Positions 47,457 through 57,400 of a stretch of DNA of 64,000 nt are shown here, in pieces (position 1 is the first letter of the stretch; each line of letters starts with the position of its first letter). Below the pieces are notes generated by a model that saw nothing but the letters and a program-made list of their open reading frames with translations, made no database searches and was not told where the DNA came from. Position numbers and translations under genes: made by a program. Origin of the DNA: Pirellulaceae bacterium (GTDB lineage: Bacteria > Planctomycetota > Planctomycetia > Pirellulales > Pirellulaceae); NCBI GenBank assembly GCA_023382975.1, contig JAHDXO010000019.1, forward strand, positions 1 to 64,000. The letters run 5' to 3'.

Positions 47457-50261
47457 ATGAAAACCGACGAACTTCGCGAAAAGTACCTTGAATTCTTCCA
47501 ATCCAAGGGCCACAGCCGCCAGCCAAGCGATGTGCTGGTGCCGACTTGGGATCCCTCGGTCCTGTTCACTCCGGCGGGGATGAACCAATTCAAGGACCAT
47601 TTCCTGGGCAAGGTCAAGCTGGAATTCACGCGGGCCACGACTTGCCAGAAGTGTCTGCGGACCGGCGACATCGAAAACGTCGGGCGAACCGCCTATCACC
47701 ACACGTTTTTCGAAATGCTGGGCAATTTCAGCTTCGGCGACTACTTCAAGCGCGAAGCGATCCTCTGGGCCTGGGAATTTCTCACCGACAAGCGGTGGTT
47801 GGGCATCGACCCGAACCGGTTGACCGTCTCGGTCTATTTGGACGACGACGAGGCCGCGGGCATTTGGCAGCAGCAGGTCGGTTTGCCGCCCGAGCGCATC
47901 GAACGGATGGACGAATACGACAACTTCTGGCCCGCCGGCGCGCCGAGCGACGGTCCGGACGGGGTCTGCGGTCCGTGCAGCGAGATCTTCTACCACGACG
48001 ACTTTGGGGCCTCGGTCGAGATCTGGAATTTGGTGTTCACCCAGTTCAACCGAGTCGGTGATCCGCCGGACAACCTGCGGGCGCTTCCGAGCAAGAACAT
48101 CGACACGGGCATGGGACTGGAACGGGCTGCGGCGTGTTTGCAGGGCGTCCAGACCAACTTCCACATCGACATCCTGCGTCCGATCGTCGAAGCGGCGGCC
48201 GAGGTCTGCGGCACGAAGTACGATTTCGCTTCGGACACCGGACGCCGCCTGCGCCGGATCACCGACCACGTCCGGGCCTGTACGATGGCCGTCCATGAAA
48301 ACGTCTATCCGGGACCGCAGAAGGAGAAGTACGTCATCCGCCGATTGCTGCGCCGCGCGGTGCTCGACGGCCATCACCTGGGCCTCCGCGAGCCGTTCCT
48401 GTACCAGTTGGTGCTCGCGGTCGTCGAGTCGATGAAGACGCCGTATCCCGATCTGGCCGACACCACTCGCCGCGTCGCCGAAGTGATCCGCAACGAGGAA
48501 GCGAACTTCTTCGGCACGATCGACGCGGGGCTGGCTCGCATCGAGAAGATCTTTGCCGAGATGAAAGCCGCCAACCGCACGGCCGTCGATGGCTCGGAAG
48601 CGGCCGATTTGTACCAGACCTACGGCGTCCCGCCCGAGATGTTCGAGACGCTGGCTGCCGAGAACAATCTGGCCTTCGACTGGGACGGATACCGGCGGGC
48701 GATGACGCAGCACGGGGAAGCGTCGGGCAAGGTCGTGCATACGGTGATGGGCGACCACGGGCCGATCGACAATATCAAGAAAGTGTTGCACGAAACCAAA
48801 TTCCTGGGCTACGAGACGACCGAAGCCGAGGCCGAATTGAAATTCATCGTGGCGCAGGGACACCTGTGCGATCATGTGGTCGAGCAGGGACATGCCCAGG
48901 AGATCATCTTGGTGCTGAACCGTTCGCCGTTCTACGGCGAATCGGGCGGCCAGGTGGGGGACAGCGGCGAGATCGTGGGCAGCGGCTTCCGCTTCGTCGT
49001 CCGCGACACGCAGAAGGACGGCGCGTTGCTGCTGCACTATGGGCACTTGGCCGCAGGGGAACTGCGCACGGGCACCACGGTCACCGCGCGGGTCGACACC
49101 GCGCGCCGCCAGGGCATCCGCCGCGCCCATTCCGCCACGCATATCCTGCATCACGCCTTGCAGAAGACCCTGGGCTCCCATGCCCAGCAACAGGGCTCGA
49201 AGGTCGATCAGGACTGGCTCCGCTTCGATTTCACCAACATGGCCCCTGTCTCGGCCGATCAGTTGGCGGCGATCGAGCACGATGCCAACGCGCGGATCGC
49301 GGCGGCCGAACCGATCGAGTGGCGGACCGTGCCGTTGGCCGAAGCCCGTCGAGCCGGCGCGATGATGTTGTTCGGCGAGAAATACCCTGATCCCGTGCGG
49401 ATGGTCAGTATGGGCGAGTTCAGCCGCGAATTGTGCGGCGGCACGCACCTGACCAACACCGGCGAGGTGGGGCCCTTCGAGATCATCGGCGAAGAAGCCA
49501 TCTCGTCCGGCGTCCGCCGCATCACCGCGTTGACGGGCGACAAGGCCAAGGAGCATCTCGACCGGACTCGCGCCACACTGGCCGAAGCAGCACGCATGCT
49601 GGGCGTCGGCCTGCTCGAGGTTCCCGCGGCCGTCCACGAACTTGTCCGGTCGGTGCGAGATCTGCGCAAGCTGTTGGCCAGCGGCGGCTCGCTGCCGGGC
49701 GACCAGGCTGGGAAGAAGTCGTCGAAGGAGGCCGCCGAGCCCAGCTATCCGCAGATCAAAGCGGCGTTGCGCGACGCGGCGCGGGCCTTGAATGTGTCGC
49801 TGTTCGAAGTCCCGCAGCGGCTGGCGTCGTTGCAGAGCGAAGTCGCGGACTTGCAGCGGCAGATCGGCCAACTGGCTCAGTCCGGCGACTTGACCGCCGA
49901 CGGCCTGCTGGAACGCGCCGAGACGATCGGCGGAACCAAGGTGATCGTCGCCGAGACGCCGGGCGTCAATCCGAACCTGATGCGTCAGTTGATCGACCAG
50001 ATCCGCAAAAAGGCCGATTCCACCGCCGTGCTGTTCGCCGCTGCGATGGGCGACGACAAAGTCACGGTGATCGCCGGCATCAGCCGCGATCTGGTCCAGC
50101 GCGGTCTGAGCGCCGGCAACTGGGTCCGCGACGTCGCGCAAGTCGTCGGCGGCGGAGGAGGCGGCAAACCCGACATGGCCCAAGCCGGCGGCAAGCACCC
50201 CGACAAGGTGCCCGAAGCCATCGCGCTGGCTCAAGTCAAAATCCGCGAAATGCTGGCCTGA
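47457..50261 (+). CDS. alaS: alanyl-tRNA synthetase
   Basis: This is a 934-residue class II synthetase. The N-terminal aminoacylation domain has LFTPAGMNQFK, ATTCQKCLRTGDIENVG, FFEMLGNFSFGDYFK and NIDTGMGLERAA. The editing domain has HSATHILHHAL (near 558) and CGGTH (near 660) as zinc-like and editing motifs. The C-terminal oligomerisation part ends with DVAQVVGGGGGGKPDMAQAGGK, the standard tail. An extra Ser/Lys-rich stretch (GDQAGKKSSKEAAE) lies near 745. Length is slightly above the usual 875-900. No strong ribosome binding site is seen before the ATG. Confidence 0.98.
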   Translation: MKTDELREKYLEFFQSKGHSRQPSDVLVPTWDPSVLFTPAGMNQFKDHFLGKVKLEFTRATTCQKCLRTGDIENVGRTAYHHTFFEMLGNFSFGDYFKREAILWAWEFLTDKRWLGIDPNRLTVSVYLDDDEAAGIWQQQVGLPPERIERMDEYDNFWPAGAPSDGPDGVCGPCSEIFYHDDFGASVEIWNLVFTQFNRVGDPPDNLRALPSKNIDTGMGLERAAACLQGVQTNFHIDILRPIVEAAAEVCGTKYDFASDTGRRLRRITDHVRACTMAVHENVYPGPQKEKYVIRRLLRRAVLDGHHLGLREPFLYQLVLAVVESMKTPYPDLADTTRRVAEVIRNEEANFFGTIDAGLARIEKIFAEMKAANRTAVDGSEAADLYQTYGVPPEMFETLAAENNLAFDWDGYRRAMTQHGEASGKVVHTVMGDHGPIDNIKKVLHETKFLGYETTEAEAELKFIVAQGHLCDHVVEQGHAQEIILVLNRSPFYGESGGQVGDSGEIVGSGFRFVVRDTQKDGALLLHYGHLAAGELRTGTTVTARVDTARRQGIRRAHSATHILHHALQKTLGSHAQQQGSKVDQDWLRFDFTNMAPVSADQLAAIEHDANARIAAAEPIEWRTVPLAEARRAGAMMLFGEKYPDPVRMVSMGEFSRELCGGTHLTNTGEVGPFEIIGEEAISSGVRRITALTGDKAKEHLDRTRATLAEAARMLGVGLLEVPAAVHELVRSVRDLRKLLASGGSLPGDQAGKKSSKEAAEPSYPQIKAALRDAARALNVSLFEVPQRLASLQSEVADLQRQIGQLAQSGDLTADGLLERAETIGGTKVIVAETPGVNPNLMRQLIDQIRKKADSTAVLFAAAMGDDKVTVIAGISRDLVQRGLSAGNWVRDVAQVVGGGGGGKPDMAQAGGKHPDKVPEAIALAQVKIREMLA

Positions 50262-50287
50262 CACGAATACCGGCCGCCAACAAGTGG

Positions 50288-50308
50288 GTCGCGCGCGCTG
50301 CACGCGAC
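50288..50308. terminator. hairpin between convergent alaS and lipoprotein genes
   Basis: GTCGCG at 50288-50293 pairs with CGCGAC at 50303-50308 around a GC-rich nine-base loop. The 56-base gap between the two convergent stop codons contains nothing else. No T-run follows on either strand, so factor-independent termination is only a possibility. Confidence 0.3.
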
Positions 50309-50317
50309 TCCAATGTT

Positions 50318-51217
50318 TCACCGTGTCCGTTTCGCCCAGTCGGCCCAGTCGAAGCCGGTGCTCTGCCCGGGGCGCTGATGGCACACGCTGCCTCGCAAAC
50401 CACCGGTATCCGAGACTTCCCAATCGATTTCGAAATAGGCCAAGATGCCGCCCGCCCATTCGCGCTCCTTGGGCCATGTCCGGGGCGGTCGGGCTCCGAA
50501 GAAATCCGCGTAGATCAACCACACTTTCACCACGCCGCGGTCGGCACCCTGCGCGTCGCCGAGGTGCAGCAGGAACTCGTCGGATTTCGCCCCATGCACG
50601 ATCGTCTGTGGATCGGATTCGGCAACGCCCTGGGCATGCCACTCGGCTGAAACCGGCGGCGCATCCCGGGTCTCGTCAGACTCGACCTTGCCACTCGCGT
50701 CGAACTTCCGAATCAGCACGGCGGCGAAATCGTTGTCCACGTGTTTGCCGGGATCCATGCCCCCGTACCGTTCGATGCGCTCTTGTCCCGGCAGCCGCAA
50801 CAGGTACGGAAGATTGGGCCAGAGCCATTTCTCGTCGGCGTCCCAGACCCGCACCTCGTCCATCCAATCGATGTCGGCATAAGCCAGTTTCGAGTTCCAG
50901 GTCTGTCGATCAGGCTCGTCCGACGGCCGATTGAGGGTGACAGAAAGCCGGAGTAGCGCCGCAGCACGCGACGACGGTTCCACGTTCGCGAACAGCATCC
51001 CGCGAAGCAGAGGCTTTGCCGATTGCGGCGCATCCTCCTGCGGATCCCGCGGTGGCCAGTGGATATCGAACGGACACACGGCGCCATCGAGCGTTCCGGG
51101 AACCGTCGATCCTGATCCGCCTCCGCAGCCGATGGACAGAAGTTGCCCTACGGCGGCCAGTATCATCAGGACCAGCGCGCGACGACGCGAACGCCAAGGA
51201 CGGTCGGTGTCGATCAT
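50318..51217 (-). CDS. putative lipoprotein of unknown function
   Basis: This protein of about 299 residues has a basic start (DRPWRSRRR), a hydrophobic stretch (ALVLMILAAVGQL) and a lipobox LSIGC followed by GGGSGST, a flexible linker. The mature part is rich in Trp and Asp (WMDEVRVWDADEKWLWPNLPYLLRLPG) and predicted beta-rich; I do not recognise the family. The start at 51217 is the first ATG; a GTG at 51253 is possible. It reads in the same direction as the ATPase/TPR pair, 64 bases downstream, but its role in that pair is unclear. Confidence 0.7.
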   Translation of the reverse strand: MIDTDRPWRSRRRALVLMILAAVGQLLSIGCGGGSGSTVPGTLDGAVCPFDIHWPPRDPQEDAPQSAKPLLRGMLFANVEPSSRAAALLRLSVTLNRPSDEPDRQTWNSKLAYADIDWMDEVRVWDADEKWLWPNLPYLLRLPGQERIERYGGMDPGKHVDNDFAAVLIRKFDASGKVESDETRDAPPVSAEWHAQGVAESDPQTIVHGAKSDEFLLHLGDAQGADRGVVKVWLIYADFFGARPPRTWPKEREWAGGILAYFEIDWEVSDTGGLRGSVCHQRPGQSTGFDWADWAKRTR

Positions 51218-51281
51218 GCTCAGCAAACGCCAGTCCTTTCCTTCCGCCTGCACGCCGCGAGAATCCCTCCGTCGGTGAGGT

Positions 51282-52895
51282 TCACGCCGGCTTCCCGCAC
51301 TTCATCTTCTCGAGCAACCGACGATAGTTGTCTGCCGCGGTTTGCGTGTTCGGATGTCCGTCTCCAAGGGACGCCCTGAGTACATCGAGCGCGCGGCGCA
51401 TCAGCGACTCTGCCTCCGCCAGACGGTTCGTATCATCGAGCAAAACCGACAGGTTGTTGAGGTCGATAGCGATGTCGGGATGTTCGACTCCGTAGGCTTT
51501 TTCGTCAATGGCCAGAGCGCGGCGCATCAGTGGCTCGGCTTCCGCCAGACGATCCTTGTCTTGGAGCAGCTGCGCTAGGTTGTTGAGGTTGCGGGCAACG
51601 CTAGGGTGTTCGCCTCCGTAGGCTTTCTCGTTGATGGCCAGAGCGCGGCGCATCAGCGGTTCGGCTTCCCCAAGACGGTTCGTGCCTCGGAACAACTGCG
51701 CCAGGTTGTTGAGGCAGTTGGCGACGTACGGGTGTTCGGGTCCGAGCGACTGATGCACGATGGCCAGAGCGCGGCGCATCAGCGGCTCGGCCTCCGCCAG
51801 ACGATTCGTCGCCTTGAGTAACAGCGCCAGGTTGTTGAGGTCGACGGCAACATCGGGGTCGTCGGCTCCGTAGGCTTTCTCATCGATGGCCAGCGCGCGG
51901 CGCATCAGCGGTTCGGCTTCCGCCAGACGGTTCGTGTTTCTGAGTAACCACGCCAGGTTGTTGAGCGTAACCGCCGTCTTAGTATCGTCGGGACCGAAGG
52001 TTCTTTCGGCGATGTCGAGCGCCTGACGCAGGTAGAATTCGGCGCGGTCGTATTGAGCGGTATCCTGGAAGACACCGGCCCAATCGAGAGCGATCTCCCA
52101 GTGTAATTCCGGGTCTCCGACCGTGGCTTGCAGTGAATAGGCATGCTGCAAAGACGTTTCGGCGACTTGCCATTGAAGACGGTGTCGCGCTTGGTTTCCG
52201 GCCCGCTGCAGCAACCGAGCACGCAGCGCTTCGCGACCCGGCTTGCCGCGCAGCTTTTCCGCGGCGGCCAGCGTTTCGGCGGGATCGCCAGTATCCCCGT
52301 CGGCCGCACGGCGCAGCATTTCGCGTTCTTCGGCAGGCAGCAGTTCGATCGCCGCTCGGCTGCCGCCCGGCGGTTCGATGCGGAACACGCCCGAGCGGAT
52401 CGACCAGATGTCGGGGGCGGATTCGGCCACCGCTTTCTGAAACCGCGCGGGCAGCGCGATGACCAGCGTACAGGCGAGTTTCGCTTGCAGCGTATTACGG
52501 TAGCGATTCAGTTTAGCCAACGCTCGCCGCCAATCCTGTTCACGCTGTTCGAGCCGTTCCGGTGGCGCCGGATCGGCGTCGATCCAAACCGCCTTCCATT
52601 CGGCCGAGTGCGGCGGTTGCGAGGCGAGTTCCAGCAGCGACTCGGCCAGGCCGTCGGTCCCCGCGACTGGATCGAACCGGACGCGGCGAACGGCGGCGGA
52701 TCCGGGCCACTGTTGCGACAATCGCTCGCGCGCCAGCGCCACTCCCCACTCATCCGGCGCCAGGACGATCACCAGCGAAAAGCCCTCGATCAACTCCAAA
52801 TGATCGAGCAGCAAACGCCAGCCCTCGATCTCGTCCCAGCGATACAAATGGGCGATCGCGTCGGCCGAGAATGGGACAGATGTGTCGCTCGACAT
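51282..52895 (-). CDS. TPR protein with N-terminal STAND-like (P-loop-lacking) domain
   Basis: Residues 1-180 have alternating strands and helices like a STAND-type NTPase core but without a Walker A: FSLVIVLAPDEWGVALARERL, AVWIDADPAPPERLEQ, LACTLVIALPARFQ and APDIWSIRSGVFRIEPP. Comparable domains ahead of TPRs occur in bacterial conflict-type proteins. From about 230 to 530 there are six to seven TPRs with 42-residue spacing (LAEAEPLMRRALAIDEKAYG, then LNNLA), kinesin-light-chain-like. The start lies three bases after the stop of the ATPase gene upstream, so the pair is coupled. Together they look like a split STAND ATPase with a TPR sensor. Function is inferred from architecture. Confidence 0.75.
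   Translation of the reverse strand: MSSDTSVPFSADAIAHLYRWDEIEGWRLLLDHLELIEGFSLVIVLAPDEWGVALARERLSQQWPGSAAVRRVRFDPVAGTDGLAESLLELASQPPHSAEWKAVWIDADPAPPERLEQREQDWRRALAKLNRYRNTLQAKLACTLVIALPARFQKAVAESAPDIWSIRSGVFRIEPPGGSRAAIELLPAEEREMLRRAADGDTGDPAETLAAAEKLRGKPGREALRARLLQRAGNQARHRLQWQVAETSLQHAYSLQATVGDPELHWEIALDWAGVFQDTAQYDRAEFYLRQALDIAERTFGPDDTKTAVTLNNLAWLLRNTNRLAEAEPLMRRALAIDEKAYGADDPDVAVDLNNLALLLKATNRLAEAEPLMRRALAIVHQSLGPEHPYVANCLNNLAQLFRGTNRLGEAEPLMRRALAINEKAYGGEHPSVARNLNNLAQLLQDKDRLAEAEPLMRRALAIDEKAYGVEHPDIAIDLNNLSVLLDDTNRLAEAESLMRRALDVLRASLGDGHPNTQTAADNYRRLLEKMKCGKPA
51391..52020. repeat. 126-bp tandem coding repeats in the TPR gene
   Basis: GCGCGGCGCA recurs at 51391, 51517, 51643, 51769 and 51895, an exact 126-base spacing matching 42-residue TPR units. 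The flanking CATCAGCGGCTCGGC and CCGCCAGACG are also nearly identical between units at the nucleotide level. Such near-identity at DNA level suggests recent duplication or gene conversion and allows changes in repeat number. Confidence 0.85.
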
Positions 52896-52898
52896 CGC

Positions 52899-54254
52899 TT
52901 AACTCGCCTTCTCCTGCTGGTCGCGGCGGAGAATCTCGCTCACTTCGTCGCGGATCAGCGGGTGGACGTCGTACCACTCTTCGCCGTTGCGGAGGATCAA
53001 GGCGCAGTGCGTGTCCAGGAAGAACGTCATCCGTTGGACGCTGTCGGCCGAACGGTCCCTCAGCAAGCAATCGCGCTTGACGGCGATCTCGTTCAACCAT
53101 TGGGCGTCGGCCAGCGGGATCGGCAGATACGATGCCCGCAAGCTTTCGATGGCGGCGGCGACTTCCGCGGTTGTCGTCGGCAGGGACGTGGTGCGGAGCA
53201 AGGTTTCGCGCAGCAACAGAATCAAGTCGCGAAAGTGTCCGCCCGCCGCTTCGATCAGCTTGTCCGCCAGCTTGTGCGACCCCGTCTTGGTTCCCTTTCC
53301 AAAGAATCGCGTCATACCGTCAGGAGTCAGCCGCCGTTGCACGACCCCTCGCATGACCTTCCACCCCGACTGCGATCGTGTGCGGTTGTCGTTGTTGTTC
53401 CACAGCTTGACGTTGTACAACAAGCGGATCTTCCGCATGTCGGGCAGCTTGAATTTCAACCAGGGCGGGACCGTGAAGACCAGATGCATCAGCGGGATTT
53501 GCAGATCGGCGCGATGGTTGGCCATCAGCATCGCGACGCTTTCCGCCACTCGACCTTGCGTATCGAGCGTGTCGTGCAGTTGCTCGAATTGATCGAAGAT
53601 AAACACCACGGTGCGATCGGACTTGGCCGCGCGGATCTTCTTGCGCGCAAATTCGAAGAACTTGTGTACTTCGGACCGCAGTTCCCCCAGCCGCGGCGCG
53701 AGTTTCTCGCGAAGCTGCTGACGAAACGACGGGATCTGCTTGAGCGACGTCTTGAAATTCAGACTGGTTTCCGTATCGGGAATTCCCGCTTTGACATCGA
53801 AGCCATCCAGCGTAACGTGGGTCTTGGTAAGAAAGTTGACCAGCCGCGACCAAAAACCCTCCTTGATCGGATCGACGTCGAAGTCCTTTTCGATCGCTTC
53901 GCTGAACGCGCCGGACAGAACCAGCAACAGATCCGTGATCTCTACGGGCTCGGACGGCAGCAAAAAATCGAGCGCATTGGCGTACGCGACGTAGTAGCCA
54001 TGCGTGTTCAGCCGCTCGCGCAAACGAAACAACTCGGTGGTCTTCCCGGTGCCGCGAAAGCCGGAAATGAAATTCAGGCTCTCGACCTCAGACAAATCGA
54101 TGTCCTGGTACAACAGATCGATCGGATCACCGGGCACGTCAGCGTACCAAGGTTCGTACAGTTCGTCGGTTGGTTCGAGCGCACGGTCGACGATCAAGCG
54201 GCTGCTGAGCCACTTGCGGAATTCCTGGTCCGGGCACGATTTCACGTCCGTCAT
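52899..54254 (-). CDS. P-loop ATPase coupled to the TPR protein
   Basis: This AAA/STAND-like ATPase of about 451 residues has Walker A GFRGTGKTTE (residues 65-74, K71) and Walker B TVVFIFDQFEQL (D221, E224), both intact. A winged-helix-like region may follow (VQRMTFFLDTHCALILRNGEEWYDVHPLIRDEVSEIL is the C-terminal block). Residues 130-210 are a helical insertion with many Lys and Arg. The start at 54254 is chosen for MTDVKSCPD; 54305 is possible. The TPR gene begins three bases after its stop. A regulated ATPase switch linked to a repeat protein suggests a sensing or defence role; no nuclease or membrane effector domain is evident in either gene. Confidence 0.8.
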   Translation of the reverse strand: MTDVKSCPDQEFRKWLSSRLIVDRALEPTDELYEPWYADVPGDPIDLLYQDIDLSEVESLNFISGFRGTGKTTELFRLRERLNTHGYYVAYANALDFLLPSEPVEITDLLLVLSGAFSEAIEKDFDVDPIKEGFWSRLVNFLTKTHVTLDGFDVKAGIPDTETSLNFKTSLKQIPSFRQQLREKLAPRLGELRSEVHKFFEFARKKIRAAKSDRTVVFIFDQFEQLHDTLDTQGRVAESVAMLMANHRADLQIPLMHLVFTVPPWLKFKLPDMRKIRLLYNVKLWNNNDNRTRSQSGWKVMRGVVQRRLTPDGMTRFFGKGTKTGSHKLADKLIEAAGGHFRDLILLLRETLLRTTSLPTTTAEVAAAIESLRASYLPIPLADAQWLNEIAVKRDCLLRDRSADSVQRMTFFLDTHCALILRNGEEWYDVHPLIRDEVSEILRRDQQEKAS

Positions 54255-54414
54255 CGCCTGCTGCTTTCGAAAAGAGATCGACGTTGGTCGCTCGTATCCG
54301 GGCATTCTATCCTGGCAATCCGCTGCGCAAAACCGGGGTGAAATGCCGGTCTCCAGTCCACCGACGATCCTCGCTTTCGCCGGCCGGGGCCGGAACCGAT
54401 TGGCTCATGTCAGT

Positions 54415-57400
54415 TCAGCGCATCGGGACCTTGATGGTCACCGGACCGAACAATCCTGACGGCATGAGTTGGGTGTCTTTGGTGAGTTTGCGGATGTTGG
54501 TCTGGGTCAGACGCTGCTCCGGGGGCAAGGCGTCGTCGCCGATGATCCGGTTCGGCCAAAAGTTGACCACCTCGATTTCCAGGTGGTTGGTTCCCGGCTT
54601 CACGGCGCCGCTGATGTCCGCGCGGAACGGCGGCGACCAGACGATGCCGCAGGATCGGCCGTTGAGTTTGACTTCGGCCAGTTCCCGGACGTCGCCAAGA
54701 TCCAGCCAGCAGCGTTGGCCTTCGGCGGGAATGTTCGAATCGTGGGGCAGTTCGAACGTCTTGCGGTAGACCGCTGTGCCCGAATAGAACTTGACACCCG
54801 GCTCTTCTCGCTCGGGCCAACTCACCAAGTCGTGGAACTCCACCGTCTCCGGCCCGCCCCACCGCGGATCGAAGGTCACCTGCCAGGGTCCGTCAAGTAC
54901 GCTGAGCGTCGAGTACTGCACCCTGTTGGTCTGCGCTGTGGCGGGGTGCTGCTCCGACGGTTCCCGAAACACGACGAACCAGGCGCCGCACGGCGCGAAT
55001 TCCAGCGGAACGGTGGTGCGGCCCTCCGCTTCGGTGTAGGCAGCCGCGAACCTCCGGCACCCGCTCACCGCGTCCCACAGTTCCGGCACTTTGCCGGCCA
55101 CGCGGAATGTACAGGAGACGGTTTCGCAGCGAGTGTTTCGATTCGCCACGAAGTAGATCTCGGCGCGGTCGTCGCGACGATGGATGTAGTCCAGGTCGGT
55201 TTGTTCGTCGCCGCCGCTGAACTCGAAGTCCGGCTTGACGCCGGCCGCCAGCAGCACTTCGCGAGCGGTCTTGTCGGCTACCACGCGGCCTGTGTCCCAC
55301 AGCGCAGCGGCGATCTTCTTCACGTCTTCGTCGCTGTCCTGCAAGCTCATCGCTTCTACCGGCTTGGGACCGACGACCATTGCGCCCGCCTCGACCAGCT
55401 CGTGTACCTTGCGGAGCACGGGCAGCGAGATGGCCCGGTGATCGCGCAGCACGAGCACGCGATAGCTCATGCCGTCGGGCAGCACGATGCGGCCGTCCTT
55501 GACGCTGGCCCGCGTCAGCAATGCTTCCTCGGTGATCACGTCGTAGTCGTAGCCCGGCAGGACGCGGGCCGGATCGGTACGCTTGTGCTGGGCGAAATTC
55601 GGGACGTGGTCGCCGTAGTAGTAGCAGGCATCGGCCACAAACAGCCCCTGCTGCAACAGGAACTGGCAGCGGTTGATGTACGCGAAAAACGGCTCGGACT
55701 TGGCCCACCATGTCACGTTGGGATTCAGGTGCGTGCCGGCGAAATACTGGATGCCCGGCATGCCCTGCTCGGCGGGCGAGCAGACGAATTCGTGCCACAC
55801 CAGCGAGTTCAATCCCTCGCAGCACGCCTTGTCGAACGATGGCTTCAGATTGTCCCACAGCGTCTCCTGCCAGTGTGGTCCGATCGTGGTGAACCCCTCG
55901 GCAGCGACCAACCGGCGCCCGTAGGTGTGCGCGGCGGACGCGGGCTGCTTGACGAAGAACCGGTTGTTGTCACCGATTCGGTGCCGCCACGACCACGCCC
56001 AGAATTCGGACATGGGGACGTCGTTGAAGCCCAGGCAGCGTTGCGCATCGACCGGCACCGCGTGCGGCCCGCCGGATTCCGGATGGATCTGCAGCCCATG
56101 CTTGTGAGCCCCGTCGCGAAACAGGCGGTAGTGGTTGTCGATGGCCAGATCGCCGAGCGTCTTGCGGAAATCGTGCAGGAACCGGTGGCTCGCGTTGCGG
56201 TTCTCGACGATGCGGCCGGCCAGCACGGGCATCCAGGGCAACAGGTCGTAGCCCCGCCGCCGGCGGAACTCCTCGGGCATCGTCGGAGTCCAGTTCAGCG
56301 GCTCGACTTCCCAACTGTCGGTGTGCAAGTACTTGAGCGCCGTGCCCGCGAGCGGACCGGCATCGGCGATCAATGGTTCGACGACGGCGTCCCAGTAGCG
56401 GCGGAAGGCGCCGGAGTCCAGCACGTCGAGCGAGTAGCCTTCCCAGCCTTCGCTGCACGTCGACACGTACGATCGATTGCCGATCGTGCAGCCGAACCGC
56501 AACACCTGCCACGAGCCCGCGGGCACATCCCACCGCAGCGTGCCCCCTTCGTCGACCTGGGTAGTCAGGTCGAGCACCTCGGCGGGCCGGGTGTCTTCTT
56601 CACCGGGGACGGCGGGATCCTGTTCCAGCAGAAGCGTCGTGTCGGGCGCGGAAAAATGCAGCGACTTGTGCCCCGCCTTCTCTTGCCAATTGCGGATCGG
56701 GCGTTTCATGCCCGCCAGATCGGGCCACGAACCCTCCTTGCCGGCAAGGGTCAATTCGGCGATCTGCACGTTGCGCGGCGCCTCGGGAGATCCGCGGTCG
56801 AAGGCGCTCGACACAAGCAGCCGAAACACTCGCCCACGGACGGCGTCGAACTGGACCGTGCTCGGTTTCTGCTCGTCGGCAGCGAACGCCTTGACGAGTT
56901 GGAACTCCTTGCCGTCCTCGGATACCTGCAACTGGCATTCGCGAGGCCCGTACATGGGTCGAGGCCGGAGGGTGAGCCGGTCGACCGTTACCGGTTCATG
57001 GAACTTGAGCGTCACCCAGGCGGGCTTCTCCCGCGACGGACCCTTGCCAGGTTGCGATCCCGACGAAACCCAGAACGTATCGGGATCGCCGTCAGCGAGG
57101 TTCTTGAGCGGGTGGTCCGATTGTTCGGAAGACGATTCCAGTCCGACCAGCAGACTCTCCTTTCCTTCGGGTGCCTTGACCGGATAGGCCAACACCAGTG
57201 CATCGCGATAGTAGCCGTCGCGTGCGGCCGGTTCGGGCAGCTTCTGCTCCACCAGCGCGGGACCGGTGACGCGCGTCTCGGACCAAACCAGCTTCTTCGC
57301 GGCGTCGTCGTCGGTGACCATCGGGCCGCCCAAGTTCCAGCCGCTCTGGATGTTCAGACTCATTTCCAGTCCCAGGCGGTCGGCTTCTCGCAGCGCGTGC

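Noticed and set aside
47073..50642. 1189-codon open frame on the - strand opposite alaS
   Set aside because: Antisense shadow of alaS caused by high GC; no recognisable motif, and it runs past both ends of the real gene.
51391..52020. CRISPR-like periodic repeats
   Set aside because: The 126-base period corresponds to 42-residue TPR units in a coding frame; no short repeat/spacer structure.
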